In this document: one piece after another, positions 43,431-53,543 of the stretch
How positions within the stretch are numbered: position 1 is the stretch's first letter
Layout: the number at the start of each line of letters is the position of its first letter
Source of the DNA: Gracilaria domingensis
Taxonomy: Eukaryota; Rhodophyta; Florideophyceae; Gracilariales; Gracilariaceae
Assembly: GCA_022539475.1 (NCBI GenBank)
Contig: VCMS01000112.1
Coordinates: 96,810-160,809, forward strand
Reading direction: 5' to 3'
DNA length: 64,000 bases
Notes under the pieces: generated by a model
What the model saw: the letters and a program-made list of their open reading frames with translations, nothing else
What the model was told of the DNA's origin: nothing
Database searches by the model: none
Program-made: the position numbers and the translations under genes

Positions 43431-44305
43431 GAAAGGAATTTGGAAACGCCCTCGTTCCACAAGTTGTTCTTTTCCAAGAGGATCTTGATGTCTGTGTAGT
43501 TGGAGTGCCCACGCACATGGTGATGGACTTCATCCACTATACGCTTCAGTTCAGGCCAAGATCGGTCCGACGATTGAGAAGCAGGTTCAGAGGAGATAGT
43601 TGCAGTTGCACAGAAGCAACGCGAGAAATTACTGGAGGTGAGCAGACTTGGATTGACAACGAAAAGTGAGTATGGAATAAACGTGTGCTTTTCTCGGTCC
43701 ACGAGAGGAACTTCATGCATTGTGTTACAATCCTTGTCGTCGGGAACTTGTACTACGTTTCATCCAGCGTGTATGACGTTGCAATGTCTCGTGACATTTT
43801 TTCCAATCACCCACTGGGATGAACCTCCAATGACGAAATGTCTAATCTTGATGACAACGCCAGAATTAGCGACAACCTGTTGCAGAATAGAACCGATGAT
43901 TGGACGAGCTCCGCTAGCATGTGCGCCCGTACCATATTGCCAATTGGGTCGGTCTTGAATCTCGACGGGTAGAGGATCGAGAGTAGTACGAGATTCAGAG
44001 CAAACAAGATGCGCAATGAATTGCAATTCATGCGTGCCTATGCTAGAGTAGGGAGCGCCGTCATCCAGTAGCGGTCCATAGTGAGCAGTGGAGGTGAGAT
44101 CAATAACTTCGTCGAAATCTTCCCTTACAGCCTGTCCATGAAATTCTTCTATCGGTTCGGGCAAAGTGTCATCAATGTCCGTCCTAAACTCGTTTTCAGA
44201 CGAGGAAACAAGCTGCGCCATGTTGAAAACAAGAGTTTTGTTGTTATTATCGCTGCCGTTCGGAGTATCAAAGCAGGGAACATTGGGCTTCAAGGTACCA
44301 TCCAA
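43431..44305 (-). pseudogene. Copia protease and start of gag-pre-integrase
   Basis: From 44305 the minus strand has an acidic stretch, then GPLLDDGAPYSSIG, which fits the aspartic protease active site with D-D-G-A (D-S-G-A or D-T-G-A is usual, so this may be decayed). IKIRHFVIGGSSQWVIGKNVTRHCN follows, the second part of the fold. A frame change leads to 43421-43720, with VDREKHTFIPYSLF and a Ser-rich region ending at the LTR junction. It is cut at 43430. Confidence 0.65.
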
Positions 44306-44739
44306 ATTGTGATTTTTAGCCTAATCGCCAAACTTTGAACACTTTCTGCTCTGAGAGCACGACTTAAGATCTGCAAGCTGCTCCGGTGTCAATTGCCACT
44401 TTTTCTTGTTTTTGAAACAGCAAAAGCACGAAAGCTAGAAGCAGTGTTAGGAGAATGTAGTGCAACGCTCAGGTAAGAGGAATTTCGCTGGACTTAGTCA
44501 TAATTCCCGTTCACGGGTTTGCCTGGTACACATCATTATATGACTAGTAGTGACTACTGGTTGCTATCAAGATGGTTTGGACACGTGGAACATGGTGGAG
44601 CTGATCGGAGGTTGGCCACTACACGTGGGCGTCTGCCCCAACTAGTGGGATGTTTAGTTAATATTATTTATTAGTTTTAGTGAGGACGCTACTTAGTGCG
44701 ACGGCGTCGCCGCCGTCGCACCAGTAAAGTGCCCCAACC
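44306..44739. other. Stretch with a short palindrome, no gene
   Basis: No gene is recognised. GTGCGACGGCG and CGCCGTCGCAC (44696-44721) form a perfect hairpin with a 4-base loop just before the LTR at 44740. Confidence 0.5.
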
Positions 44740-45592
44740 TGTAGAGCAAAACGCCCTTTGTGGGGATGCACCGAGGTGTTTTTCATAGTCTGCTGATCCG
44801 TTACCGGCTTTGACACCTCATGTTATCAGAGGGTACTGTAGTAGAGCCCTATTTTGGGGTATGCCTAGGAAGGGATGTGTTTCTGCACAAGTGTACTGAG
44901 TTGGCCCGATGGCGGGTGCGCCGTGGCAAGCTTGCTACGGTTTCACACGCGTCGGATGTTGGCCGGCAGCGCCAGATAGTTAGATATTTCTAGTTGATAT
45001 TTTCAAGTGCCCCACTTAGATGGCGGCATTTGCCGCCACTGCACGGGAAGTAAACCTCAAGGAGGGTTCTGGCTCTGACTTTCTTGCTGCTTGTGAACGG
45101 TCTTCCTTTCTAATCGGGCAAACTGCCACAATTACAGGCTAGTCTTCCGATCTCTACCACTGAGAAGTTATACACCGTCCTTACGGCATTTTTGTTGTTT
45201 CTTTGTCATTAGTTCAGTCCTACGACTCTCGTTTCTCTGCCCTGTTATACAGGTTTTTGCCCACTAGTCTCGGAACTTATTTTCATTTACCAGAAGTCAG
45301 CGCTCCGCAGTGCCGCTTGTTTGTTGATTTCCTATCACATCCTACCGTTAGGCTGGATACCTCCACCCGCTGTAGCTCGCCGGAACAACCGGACACCTAC
45401 GCCGATTCTTCTCCTTCACCTTCGACTGTACGCCCAGATCGGGCCCCCGCAGACTTCAACACGGCATCGCGCTGGCCCTATCAGAGGGTTCTACTGCTGC
45501 ATATACCCCTATAGAGAGCAAGTCTCGAACATCCTGTCGGTGCGCTTTCTGCGACGCGGCTCTTGTTTACCCACTCGTAGGATTGCATCAAA
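44740..45592. repeat. Solo LTR, 853 bp, same family as A and B, inverted (copy C)
   Basis: It begins TGTAGAGCAAAACGCCC, the reverse complement of the A/B end, and runs to GATTGCATCAAA at 45592, the decayed counterpart of the A/B start. CAACC flanks it on both sides (44735-44739 and 45593-45597), an exact 5-bp target duplication. The order of internal blocks is the reverse of copy A. Confidence 0.9.
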
Positions 45593-46212
45593 CAACCAGG
45601 GTGATCTTCCTTCAAAGATCTTGGCTCAAGCCACTTTCGCCTTTGGTCGTGCACAAATCCTTATCGGAGGGACTTTCCGTTGTCCAGATGCAACTCTTCA
45701 CCATGCATCGACATAGAATCCAACTTTGGGAGTATTTTAACCATTTCTCGCAGCCCTTGACCCTGTATAAGCAATACTTCGGCAATACGATGTATCGTTA
45801 TACCTCTATCTCTCTTTTCTCTTTTTTTGTGTTTCCTCACTCTGTGATCTCCATATTCGTTCGAGGTTGCTACAATTGAGTGTGAGTCACGCTTCTCAAC
45901 TCACATCTCAACGCCCCGTCTTGACAGTTCGGCCCCGTCATTAAAATTTGTTAGTTGCGCCATTCCAGAGAGTTTCTGTTTACTGCGTTGCCCTCAGCAG
46001 AGAAAGTTTTTGAACATATTTGTGGTGTTTCTGCTCGCAGGCATTGCAGTACAGAGAAATCGTAGACGTTGTGACGGAATCCGTAGACTTTCCACAACCA
46101 ACGTAGGACGACTGCAGTAATGGATTATTAGAGGATTTGACCCCAACCTCTTGGCGGGCGTGGTTGTTTAGGGGTTGTATTTTGTATTTGGTGTTCGTAA
46201 ATTTTTTTGGGG
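45593..46212. other. Stretch without a recognised gene
   Basis: No domain was recognised. TSD base CAACC opens the stretch, and it ends at the second Copia gag copy. Confidence 0.45.
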
Positions 46213-47342
46213 TCAGGGCTCAAAAAACTGGCTTGTATTACTGATCGCGGAGACTACATGCAGATTTTTAGGGATCACTTTTTGCGTGATAGAACTGTAT
46301 GACACTGCTCTGAGAAGATCATCAGTGGTTGCGGCAAGTTGAAAGTCTGCGTCTTTTTGAGCAGAGTTGGAAAGAACAGAAAAATGGTTGGGTAGCGTAG
46401 ACATTTAAGTTTGCGAAGAGCGTAAATGCTAAAAACGAATCAGAAAGTTGCGCTTCATTTCTATGAGCGTGTAACTTGGAAGACTGAGCAAGGAAGCGAG
46501 ACTCAAAACTCTTGAACGATTCATTATTTCCTCGCTTGGTCGTTAGAAGCACCATGAAGTCATGGTACACGTCGGATAGAACGGCCAACGGATTACGTTT
46601 GTAAATAGCACTCACAATGGCGACAACGTCTGCCTGAGATTGAATGAACTTGGTATCAATGGCTTTGAACAGATCAATTCCACGGCCGTAGAGCTGGGAT
46701 TGTAACATTATGCTCTGTAATTTTTTTGATATCTTGTTGCCATTGTTTTCCGAAAGTCGGTCATGAAAAAGTTTTCATTGTTTGACAGCGATGGCGCAGG
46801 ACTCTTGGTTGCCTTTGCCATCTGTCCAGGGAACATTGCGGGTATCCCAGGAAAAACGAGGGCCAGCGGGTTTGTCAGAAGATCCTTCTGGGCCCATAAC
46901 TTTGAAAAGCTAGAGAACGGAGGGGAGCGAGAGGGCCCAGAGCGGTAACAGGGAACAGTAGGAGCGTTTACAACAAAGAACAGAACTGGGTAACTCCTGA
47001 AGGTTTCCCTTCGACAGTGCTTGGATCCGCACGGAAGAGCCCTACTTATCTTATAGAACAAAACAGCGAGACCGGCGATACAGCAAGACAGTAGAACAGG
47101 CGAGCAACCTTTCGACATCGCAATAGACGCAAACGATAGTCGCACTCTCTCTCTCTCTCCTTTATAGTCATCTGCCCCCAATTACGAGGCAGAAGTAAAG
47201 CTATTTCTATGTCTAGAAGTAACCTTCTCTCCTAAAGAATGCCAAAAACTTTGAAGGCCATTGCTTAATCATATCTATGATAGTTGCACAAAGGGGCGCG
47301 GGTTCGTATCGCCAAGTAGTCGATAACACGAAACAGATTACA
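46213..47342 (-). pseudogene. Copia gag with leader, second copy
   Basis: The minus strand from 47342 carries the same leader as the palindromic element (TGTAATCTGTTTCGTG onward), then the gag with its ATG at a homologous place. Gag is frameshifted near 46708 and later, but reads FVDPTQ-like, AIVSAIYKRNPLAVLS and TTKRGNNESFKSFESRFL. It goes on past the cut point of the first copy with DADFQLAATTDDLLRAV to a stop at 46213. It is not inverted. It carries a 144-bp insertion in the leader. The base run after its 5' end (TGGGT) is not repeated on the left, so it is an incomplete element. Confidence 0.7.
47146..47289. mobile_element. Small insertion with 11-bp direct repeat in the Copia leader
   Basis: The two copies of GATAGTYGCAC (47135-47145 and 47279-47289) flank about 133 bp that is absent from the homologous leader at 8046-8100. 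It begins with a TC dinucleotide run. The 11-bp repeat is too long for LTR integrase and fits a non-LTR or SINE-like insertion, but no tail or tRNA-like head was seen. Confidence 0.55.
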
Positions 47343-47521
47343 TGGGTACGCACGTCGAAAAGAATGTAGAACACGTTCTTTTTTGCTGCCCACTCACAAG
47401 CGTATCCCGGTGGGACACGCTCCCCAACTCAAGAGAGCGAGAAGACAAATCTCTGCTAGACTTGATTAAGCAATACCCGTCGAAATTTTTCTCCTTCTCA
47501 AGGAGAGAAAACTACCTCTAG
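47342..47521 (+). pseudogene. 3' end of a LINE (non-LTR retrotransposon) ORF
   Basis: This 59-codon stretch contains VEKNVEHVLFCCPLTSVSRWDTL, like the zinc-binding end of many LINE polymerases (an E-x-x-x-H-x-x-x-x-C-x-x-x-x-x-x-R-x-x-L pattern), and stops soon after. The first Cys pair is not seen. Only the C-terminal tail is present, as expected of a 5'-truncated LINE copy. The gag relic ends at its ATG. The call is weak because it rests on one motif. Confidence 0.4.
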
Positions 47522-47959
47522 TTTAGCGTAGTTTTCCTGCTACTTCGCAATAAGGAGTTGCAGACCATACTAAAGAAGAAAGAAGAAGAGGTTGTCCACA
47601 ATAAACAAGAAGAAGAGGGACGATTTGCTATCGATCTGGGATGATCAATACATACGTCATTTGTTCAACGTATGCCCTAGGGACAAAAGTGATGTTTACC
47701 TGTGGTATTCTGCGAGCTGCGCATTGACAGGGTCAGGTGGATGTGGTGTTTCGAGTTGTATGTGACGAGAAAAGCGAGGTGGGCGCATTGAAAAACGGCT
47801 CGGAAAAACGTGTTGTCGGTTGTGAATGTGAGATTAGAGTGAAAAGTCCCTCACTGTCGCAAGATGATCCCGTTTACCGCTATCATCTATTCTATTCTCT
47901 GACAGTCCGGCTATCTAGCTTTGCCTAGCTTTGCGCTAGGCATGCACATTTTCACAAAG
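47522..47959. other. Stretch downstream of the aminotransferase gene
   Basis: No gene is recognised. It holds the 3' flank of the minus-strand aminotransferase (stop at 47960). No clear poly(A) signal was picked. Confidence 0.4.
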
Positions 47960-49324
47960 TTAAGCGATAAGTTCGACTATGACACCTTCAAACATATCTA
48001 ACACGCTGGCGACTTGGTCTCGCGAGATGACGAGCGGCGGTACGAATCGCACGACATGTTTCCCAGCGGGCACAAGCAACAAGCCCTTACTCATTGCTTT
48101 CGCAACAACGTCGGAAGCAGCGATTTGGCGCATTTCAACGCCACAGATAAGACCAACACCGCGCACCTCCTTGACGACGGCCGGAAATCGGTTGGCAATT
48201 TGTCCCAAACCGTTCCTCAACTGAGCACCACGCTCTTCAGCGTTTCGCAAAACTCCCGAGTCCAACTGATCTGCTACAGCGAGACCAGCGGCAGCTGCAA
48301 GAGGATTTCCACCAAAAGTGCTCGCATGATCTCCGGGTTCGAAGACGTCGCATTCGGCCTTGCAGCACATGGCACCAATCGGAACGCCGCCTCCGAGCCC
48401 CTTAGCAAGCGTGAAGACGTCTGGCTCGACACCCGTATGTTCGAAACCCCATAGCTTACCAGTGCGACCTACACCCACTTGAACCTCATCGCACATGAGC
48501 AACGCACCGGTTTTATCGCAAATGTTGCGCGCCGCTGCGAAGAATTCAGGCTTACCTGGATGAATACCACCCTCACCTTGACATGCCTCTAGCAGAATGG
48601 CGGCCAGATTGTCGCCTATACTGTCTGCCAACTTGACCAAGTCGGCGGTATCGTTGTAGGTAACATATTCAAAGCCAGAAACGAGGGGCCACCAGTTCTT
48701 ATGGTACTTAGGCTGACCAGTTGCCGTGAGAGTGGCTAGCGTTCGACCATGAAAGGATTGATGTGCAGTGATAATCACAGGGACATTCGACGGATTAGAG
48801 CCGTGCTTCAGATGCCAGTTCTTTCGGGCAAGCTTAATGGCGGCTTCGTTGGCCTCACCGCCAGAGTTGCAGAAGAATGCCTTGTCAGCCGGGGAGTTGG
48901 ATACAAGCCAGGACGCAAGCGCACCTTGCTCAGGGATATAGTAAAGATTTGAAACATGAGTGATTCGCGACATCTGGCGGGTTACAGCGTCAATTAGGGC
49001 AGGGTGAGCGTGACCAAGTGTGCAGGTGGCAATACCGGCGACGCAATCGATGTAGTGATTGCCCTCCGCGTCGTAAAGATCGACACCACTGCCATGGGAC
49101 ATGGCAACGGGATAGCGAGAATAGGTGCTCATGACGACGGAATCGAAGTCCTTCGGTAACGAGAGCTTGGTGGCGTCATCGGTTGCCACGGCTGATGGTG
49201 TGCTGCGGCGAGAGGCAGCGGCGAAGCGCGCTGGCTTGTGGACGGTGAGCGGGGGTGGCGCCGGCTGCGAGAACGGTGAGACGAAGGACGACTTGAAGGA
49301 CGGCGCGGAGAAGGCGAGCGACAT
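47960..49324 (-). CDS. argD: Acetylornithine aminotransferase (class III PLP enzyme), probably organelle-targeted
   Basis: The 454-residue product is uninterrupted. Residues 1-50 form a Ser/Ala/Pro-rich, acid-poor leader typical of plastid or mitochondrial transit peptides. The enzyme converts N-acetylglutamate 5-semialdehyde to N-acetylornithine in arginine synthesis. Class III aminotransferase signatures are clear: NSGGEANEAA at 153-162 binds cofactor phosphate, CDEVQVGVGRTG has Asp279 for the pyridine nitrogen, and TLAKGLGGG holds Lys308, which forms the PLP Schiff base. The C-terminal VRFVPPLVI fits the family. Length and motif order fit acetylornithine aminotransferase better than ornithine or GABA aminotransferase, though these close relatives are not fully excluded. 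It is head-to-head with a coiled-coil gene and intronless. The ATG at 49324 is the first in frame. Confidence 0.9.
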   Translation of the reverse strand: MSLAFSAPSFKSSFVSPFSQPAPPPLTVHKPARFAAASRRSTPSAVATDDATKLSLPKDFDSVVMSTYSRYPVAMSHGSGVDLYDAEGNHYIDCVAGIATCTLGHAHPALIDAVTRQMSRITHVSNLYYIPEQGALASWLVSNSPADKAFFCNSGGEANEAAIKLARKNWHLKHGSNPSNVPVIITAHQSFHGRTLATLTATGQPKYHKNWWPLVSGFEYVTYNDTADLVKLADSIGDNLAAILLEACQGEGGIHPGKPEFFAAARNICDKTGALLMCDEVQVGVGRTGKLWGFEHTGVEPDVFTLAKGLGGGVPIGAMCCKAECDVFEPGDHASTFGGNPLAAAAGLAVADQLDSGVLRNAEERGAQLRNGLGQIANRFPAVVKEVRGVGLICGVEMRQIAASDVVAKAMSKGLLLVPAGKHVVRFVPPLVISRDQVASVLDMFEGVIVELIA

Positions 49325-50194
49325 TGTGGCGATGAGCGGCGCAGAGGCAGCGGAAAACAGGAAACGGGGCTTGAGAGCGACGGTGTGAAGGAGGGGAAAT
49401 GTGGCGAGTGTTGAGCCGGATGCACGGCGGCATTCTGTTGGTTAAGAACTACCGATCTCAAACGAAACGGAGATTGCTGATGCACGCGCGACGGTGCACT
49501 GCTGGGACACGAGCGCACTGCGCACCGCGCACAAAGCTTTTCGTCTGCATCCATGCATCACGCATGACTTGCGACACTGGACACGTGCCTGCAGCCGAAG
49601 ACAGATACTCTACCGGATTTCCGCGAGCATCACCCCTTGAGCATTCCGGTACACGTAGAGTAGATACAAAAGTTCCCGCGGTTTCACATAGCCTTATCTA
49701 ATTCGCCCGCTCAAGCTTTCTTGGCAACTGGGCAGCGGCATGCGGCAACGTTGCTTTTGAAGCGTATCGAGGCTATTTGTCAACAAATCGTCTCCACTGT
49801 TCGGTTGCTGTAAAAAGATGCAGAGTTGTTTCGGAGTTCCGCAGTCAAACTTCAAGCCAGTTCTGACAAGGAGCTCTGGTACCGACCGGAGGATAGAAGG
49901 CTACCTTCGCAGTCACTGTCTGACAATGGGGATTGAATCGCGCGTAGGCGGCGCTGAATTGGGTTCAGAAGCGCGCCAGCGATGAAGACGCGCAATGTGA
50001 CGCTCTTTCCACAATCGAGCATTCGCGTACCAGGCCCCGCAGCCTCCGTATTTAAGAGAGACCCCGCCGCAATGGGTCTCGCCTTCTTCGATACCATCGG
50101 CGCCCATCTTCATCTGCTTGTGCATTCTTTTTCTACAGCTCCTCGCTTGAGCATACCAATCTTGCGCCTTCTCCCATCCCCCCCAATCTTCGCA
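49325..50194. promoter_or_regulatory. Shared upstream region of two divergent genes
   Basis: The aminotransferase (minus) and the coiled-coil gene (plus) diverge from this 870-bp stretch. On the plus strand TATTTAAG at 50049-50056 would suit a TATA box with transcription starting near 50080. If so, the ATG at 49982 would lie upstream of transcription, and translation would start at 50195. No comparable TATA was noted for the other gene. Confidence 0.45.
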
Positions 50195-51502
50195 ATGTGT
50201 CCCACTCCGCACGCTTCGGTGGACGAACAACCGCTCCTCATTGTCAGAGACTACTGTCCCTCCCTGCACCACTCCAGCAGCAGCGAACCGCCGGAGAGCA
50301 CCGATGATGACAAGTACCAGTTCCAGCCCGTCAGGCCCTGCCCCTTCGCCGACGTTCCAAAGCGCTCTAAGCTCGGACATGCCCACAAAATCCGACACGC
50401 CGGCGGTCTGCACAAGGAACGTCCGCTCATCACCAAGGTTGAATCACCCCTCAAGCTGCGCAGCTGGTCCATCAACGGGCCCGACGAGTCGGTTGATCCC
50501 TGTGCCCGCTTTCCGATCGTGTACGAGGACGATCACATCACTGTGCGCATGAAGGACACCGAACTGCTTCGCACGCAATGGGAGCTTCTCAACATGCGGC
50601 CGGGGTACAAGGCACGCATCGGAAAGATCTCGCCGTTGCAGAAGAGCAACATCAAACCGATGGAAGCTCCTCGCGTCGTGCAGCCGGACCCGCGTCGCGG
50701 CAAGCGTTTCAGTATTTCCAAGTCGCAGGTGATCCGCGTCGACGAAATGCTTCATGCGGCAGCGCGCTTTGTGGAAGAACCTTCCGATCTGTCTGATTCT
50801 TCTCATGACAGTGAGGAAAAGCTGGATTTCACCTTCCAGTCATCTTCGGACAGTTCCGATTCGTCGCGGGTCAACTTTTGCCTTCGTTCCAGCAGCGAAC
50901 ACTCTTCTGGGTCGGAGGAGTGTCGGGAAGACGAGGGTGACGACCGCAGTGAGCAGGTTCTCACATTGACGCGGCGGGTGGCGCAGCTGACCGCTCTCAC
51001 CATTTCTCTTGAGCAAGAGCTTAGCAAAAGTGAAAGTGAAAAGAAGCAGTTGCAACAGCAGCTTCAAGCGCTTCATACCGCCGGCGCCGTTTGCTGTGAA
51101 GCCCCCACTTCACCCAGAGGCCCTGGGACGAACGCCGAAGCCAGCACGGAAACGGTGTCGAAGCGACGCAGCTCAAAGAAGAAGTTCATGGTGAGGGAGG
51201 AAGAGAGACTGAGGTTGGAGCTGATGGAAGAGAGGCAGCGCACGGCGCACATGCAAGAGGAGAACGGGCGGCTGTTGGCCGTGATTCTGAGGCTCAAGGG
51301 GGAGATGGAATTGGAGCATGATCTCAAGATGAGGATGGAAAAGAAGGCGGTTAGCGAGATGAATGGAGGACGGAGTCAGCGCTGTTGGAAGAGTGCAGCA
51401 TCTTCAAACGGCTCCAGCGGGTCGAGAAGAAAGGTAGCGCAATGGCGAAGATGGATGTTTGGCAAAAGCAAGAGTTCCATCAGGAAGATGGATCCGGTGT
51501 AG
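50195..51502 (+). CDS. Hypothetical coiled-coil protein, 435 residues
   Basis: The frame is open and has no introns. The product is Ser-rich with acidic blocks (residues 195-250), and has two coiled-coil regions: about 254-294 (LTLTRRVAQLTALTISLEQEL and Gln-rich KKQLQQQLQ) and about 333-388 (MVREEERLRLELMEERQRT onward). The end is very basic and Ser/Arg-rich (residues 400-432). I know no family. The frame could start earlier (ATG 49982, 506 residues), but the TATA-like box at 50049 makes 50195 the better start; an ATG at 50072 would also be too close. It could be a cytoskeletal, scaffold or nuclear protein. No motif supports a specific role. Confidence 0.6.
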   Translation: MCPTPHASVDEQPLLIVRDYCPSLHHSSSSEPPESTDDDKYQFQPVRPCPFADVPKRSKLGHAHKIRHAGGLHKERPLITKVESPLKLRSWSINGPDESVDPCARFPIVYEDDHITVRMKDTELLRTQWELLNMRPGYKARIGKISPLQKSNIKPMEAPRVVQPDPRRGKRFSISKSQVIRVDEMLHAAARFVEEPSDLSDSSHDSEEKLDFTFQSSSDSSDSSRVNFCLRSSSEHSSGSEECREDEGDDRSEQVLTLTRRVAQLTALTISLEQELSKSESEKKQLQQQLQALHTAGAVCCEAPTSPRGPGTNAEASTETVSKRRSSKKKFMVREEERLRLELMEERQRTAHMQEENGRLLAVILRLKGEMELEHDLKMRMEKKAVSEMNGGRSQRCWKSAASSNGSSGSRRKVAQWRRWMFGKSKSSIRKMDPV

Positions 51503-52286
51503 CTGCGCGTCGGCGCTATCGACTAGTCCCTTTGCTAGAAACGTCTCGAGAGGAGGGACAATTTTTTTTTGTGTGGATCGTGTAACTAACTCATTGTGTT
51601 CTCCGAAGATAGGGTTCGCACAGGTAGCCCTCTATCTCTACCTTCGGGACAGAAGGTACAGTAGAAGGCTATCGTCGGAAAGTACCGACGGTACAACAAG
51701 TACAGTACCGTCGGTATCTTAAGAGATCTCTGCGGAGTCAGCAGTGCTGACATTACCTACCCTTGGTATGTCGAACTGCGCTCCGGCACGCGTCGCACAC
51801 GAGCCTCGTGGCTGCTGGGGGGAACCAATCGCCACAAGCTACGTATGGCACTCACGCGCGTGTGCTTGGAGCAAACTAAAAACTCTTTGATTATTTGCTC
51901 TGCCTTCAGCTTTCTTCCCCCCTTTCTTCCCCGTTCCATCACCATCACCCCGTCCTAGCACGCACCCGCTCTCGCCGCTGTGCCGCGCCTCTTGCTTCGC
52001 CGCGTTCTTCGTGACGCCGCGTCCCTCCCGTGGCGTTGCTCGTCTTCTGCGCGGTTGTGCTACGTTCTCTTCTCCTCTGGTGGCTCGTATTTCTCCAACA
52101 ACAAAGTCTGCATCGCTCTGTTGTGGGTTCCGCTTTCACGTTCCCTCTGGCCAGATCAAGGGATATCTCTGGAGATTCGCGTCGTTGCCTACCCTTCGTC
52201 ACCGCGGCCAGAGGTTGAGCAACGAAGCGTTGAGCCCTATCTTTTCGTTGTTAGGCCTTGGTGGTTGAAGTTGTACGGACCCGACA
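51503..52286. other. Spacer with a hairpin, no gene
   Basis: No gene is seen. At 51683-51694 and 51705-51716 the arms TACCGACGGTAC and GTACCGTCGGTA pair exactly over a 10-base loop. It may be a 3' structure of the coiled-coil gene or a small repeat. The next gene starts at 52287. Confidence 0.5.
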
Positions 52287-53543
52287 ATGGACGGGACTCA
52301 GGACTTTGCTACAAGAGTCGATGCAAACGACAGTCTACAAAATTTGCGCCGTCGTCTTTGTCGTCGTCGCCGTCAAAACAAAGGCCACAGATCGTCTGCG
52401 CCGAACAACGCACGCTCTGTTGGTCGCCCTACCTCGTCTCATCAAAACCGAAGATCTTCCCACCGCTCTGGCCTGGCTGTTTCTTCCTCGGTACAGGTTG
52501 CACAGTCTTCGGCCAACGTTTCGAATCTTGAAGTCGCGGATACTAATGAAGACGCGCTAGATCTCTCAAGCTCCGCCATGATGGACCCCTCGGTTCGTTC
52601 TGGTACTGACGACGAAGTCGTCATGACCCGTGTGCATCGTCCACCTACCTCCCGTGGCAGGCGCAGGAAGTCCCACGACCCCTCTGTTACAATGACCGGA
52701 GCCGTCATTGACCTGGCATCTACCTCTTCTTCTTCTTCGGGCAGCGCGAATGAATCGGATCTGTCCTTCGAAGACGCCATGGACGGCAGAAATGTTGCGC
52801 CCAACCAGCAGGCCGTCCCCAAATGGAGGTTGGAGTGCATCATGTTCGGCGACGGTACAAAGTTTGGGCACGTAGAATTCGAAAAGGGGAGGTTGTATGG
52901 CTCTGCACGTCGTAACGGAGGTTTTGAACATTTCTATCGCATCCACAGAGGCACTTTCAACATGAAGCCGTTGACAAACAATCTTCCTGTCATTGGCATC
53001 CGTCACTGCACCGAAAGAAGCCAACAGTTTGATGTGGGTAACATCAACACCGATACAGATCTCTTCACTCTACCCGACAGGCGCCTTCGTAGCGCCACGC
53101 GCAATTCCGGCATTGCTTCTCGTGCCGTTCGGATCGCCTGCCTATTTCCTGGGTGCAAACTTGAGATCGGTGGCCCTGGTACAAGGGCATTCAACGCGGC
53201 AACCCGCCCTTTTCTCGCGACCAATTCCCGCCGCCTTTTTATGACTTCTGACGGGGGGCGAAATTGTGTCGTCACATCCCTCGTGAACGTAATTCACCGT
53301 ATGGCGGGAACCTCGGCTGCGAATTACACTCTTTCTCGCCTGTCCGAGTCCCCGGTTACATTCCGCAATATCTCCTCCGCGACGCGTTTCGTCGAGAGTT
53401 TGGGGATCGGCCTCGGGCTGCGCCGCACTCGTGCTCGACTGCGAACTTTCGACGCTATCGCCCATGCCTACAGCCGCGGCCCGTTCTTGCTGGTTCGCCT
53501 CATGAAGGGGGATGAAGTCGACCATGTCGTCGGTGTGATATAG
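52287..53543 (+). pseudogene. Cysteine-peptidase-like protein, cut short by Gypsy element 3
   Basis: A 418-residue product has a basic, Ser/Arg-rich N-terminal half (residues 1-160) and a C-terminal part. That part has SDGGRNCVVTSLVNVIH (Cys327 at the start of a helix) and EVDHVVGVI (His413), which fits the Cys and His of a papain-like fold. The third residue (Asn or Asp) would lie further on, but the frame stops immediately after His at TAG 53541. The stop falls where Gypsy element 3 sequence begins, so I infer that the element inserted there. The enzyme class is not proven. It may not be a protease, as only two of the residues are seen. Confidence 0.5.

Larger units (their letters stand above)
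39719..44305 (-). mobile_element. Ty1/Copia element, decayed, split by a nested LTR
   Basis: Minus-strand order from 44305: protease, gag-pre-integrase region, [solo LTR B at 41592-43430], zinc finger and integrase, linker, first half of reverse transcriptase. Integrase upstream of RT defines Ty1/Copia. The linker ends VTVPGAGVRTISVAVEDVR, like the pattern seen in GalEa/CoDi-type Copia elements of algae, diatoms and crustaceans (from memory, not checked). The copy lacks the rest of RT and RNase H, and no LTR of its own was identified. It was interrupted by an LTR insertion after it decayed or while it was intact. Confidence 0.8.

Noticed and set aside
49982-50194. Earlier start for the coiled-coil protein at 49982
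   Set aside because: A TATA-like box at 50049-50056 lies downstream of it, so the transcript probably starts after 49982; 50195 fits better, though this is not proven.
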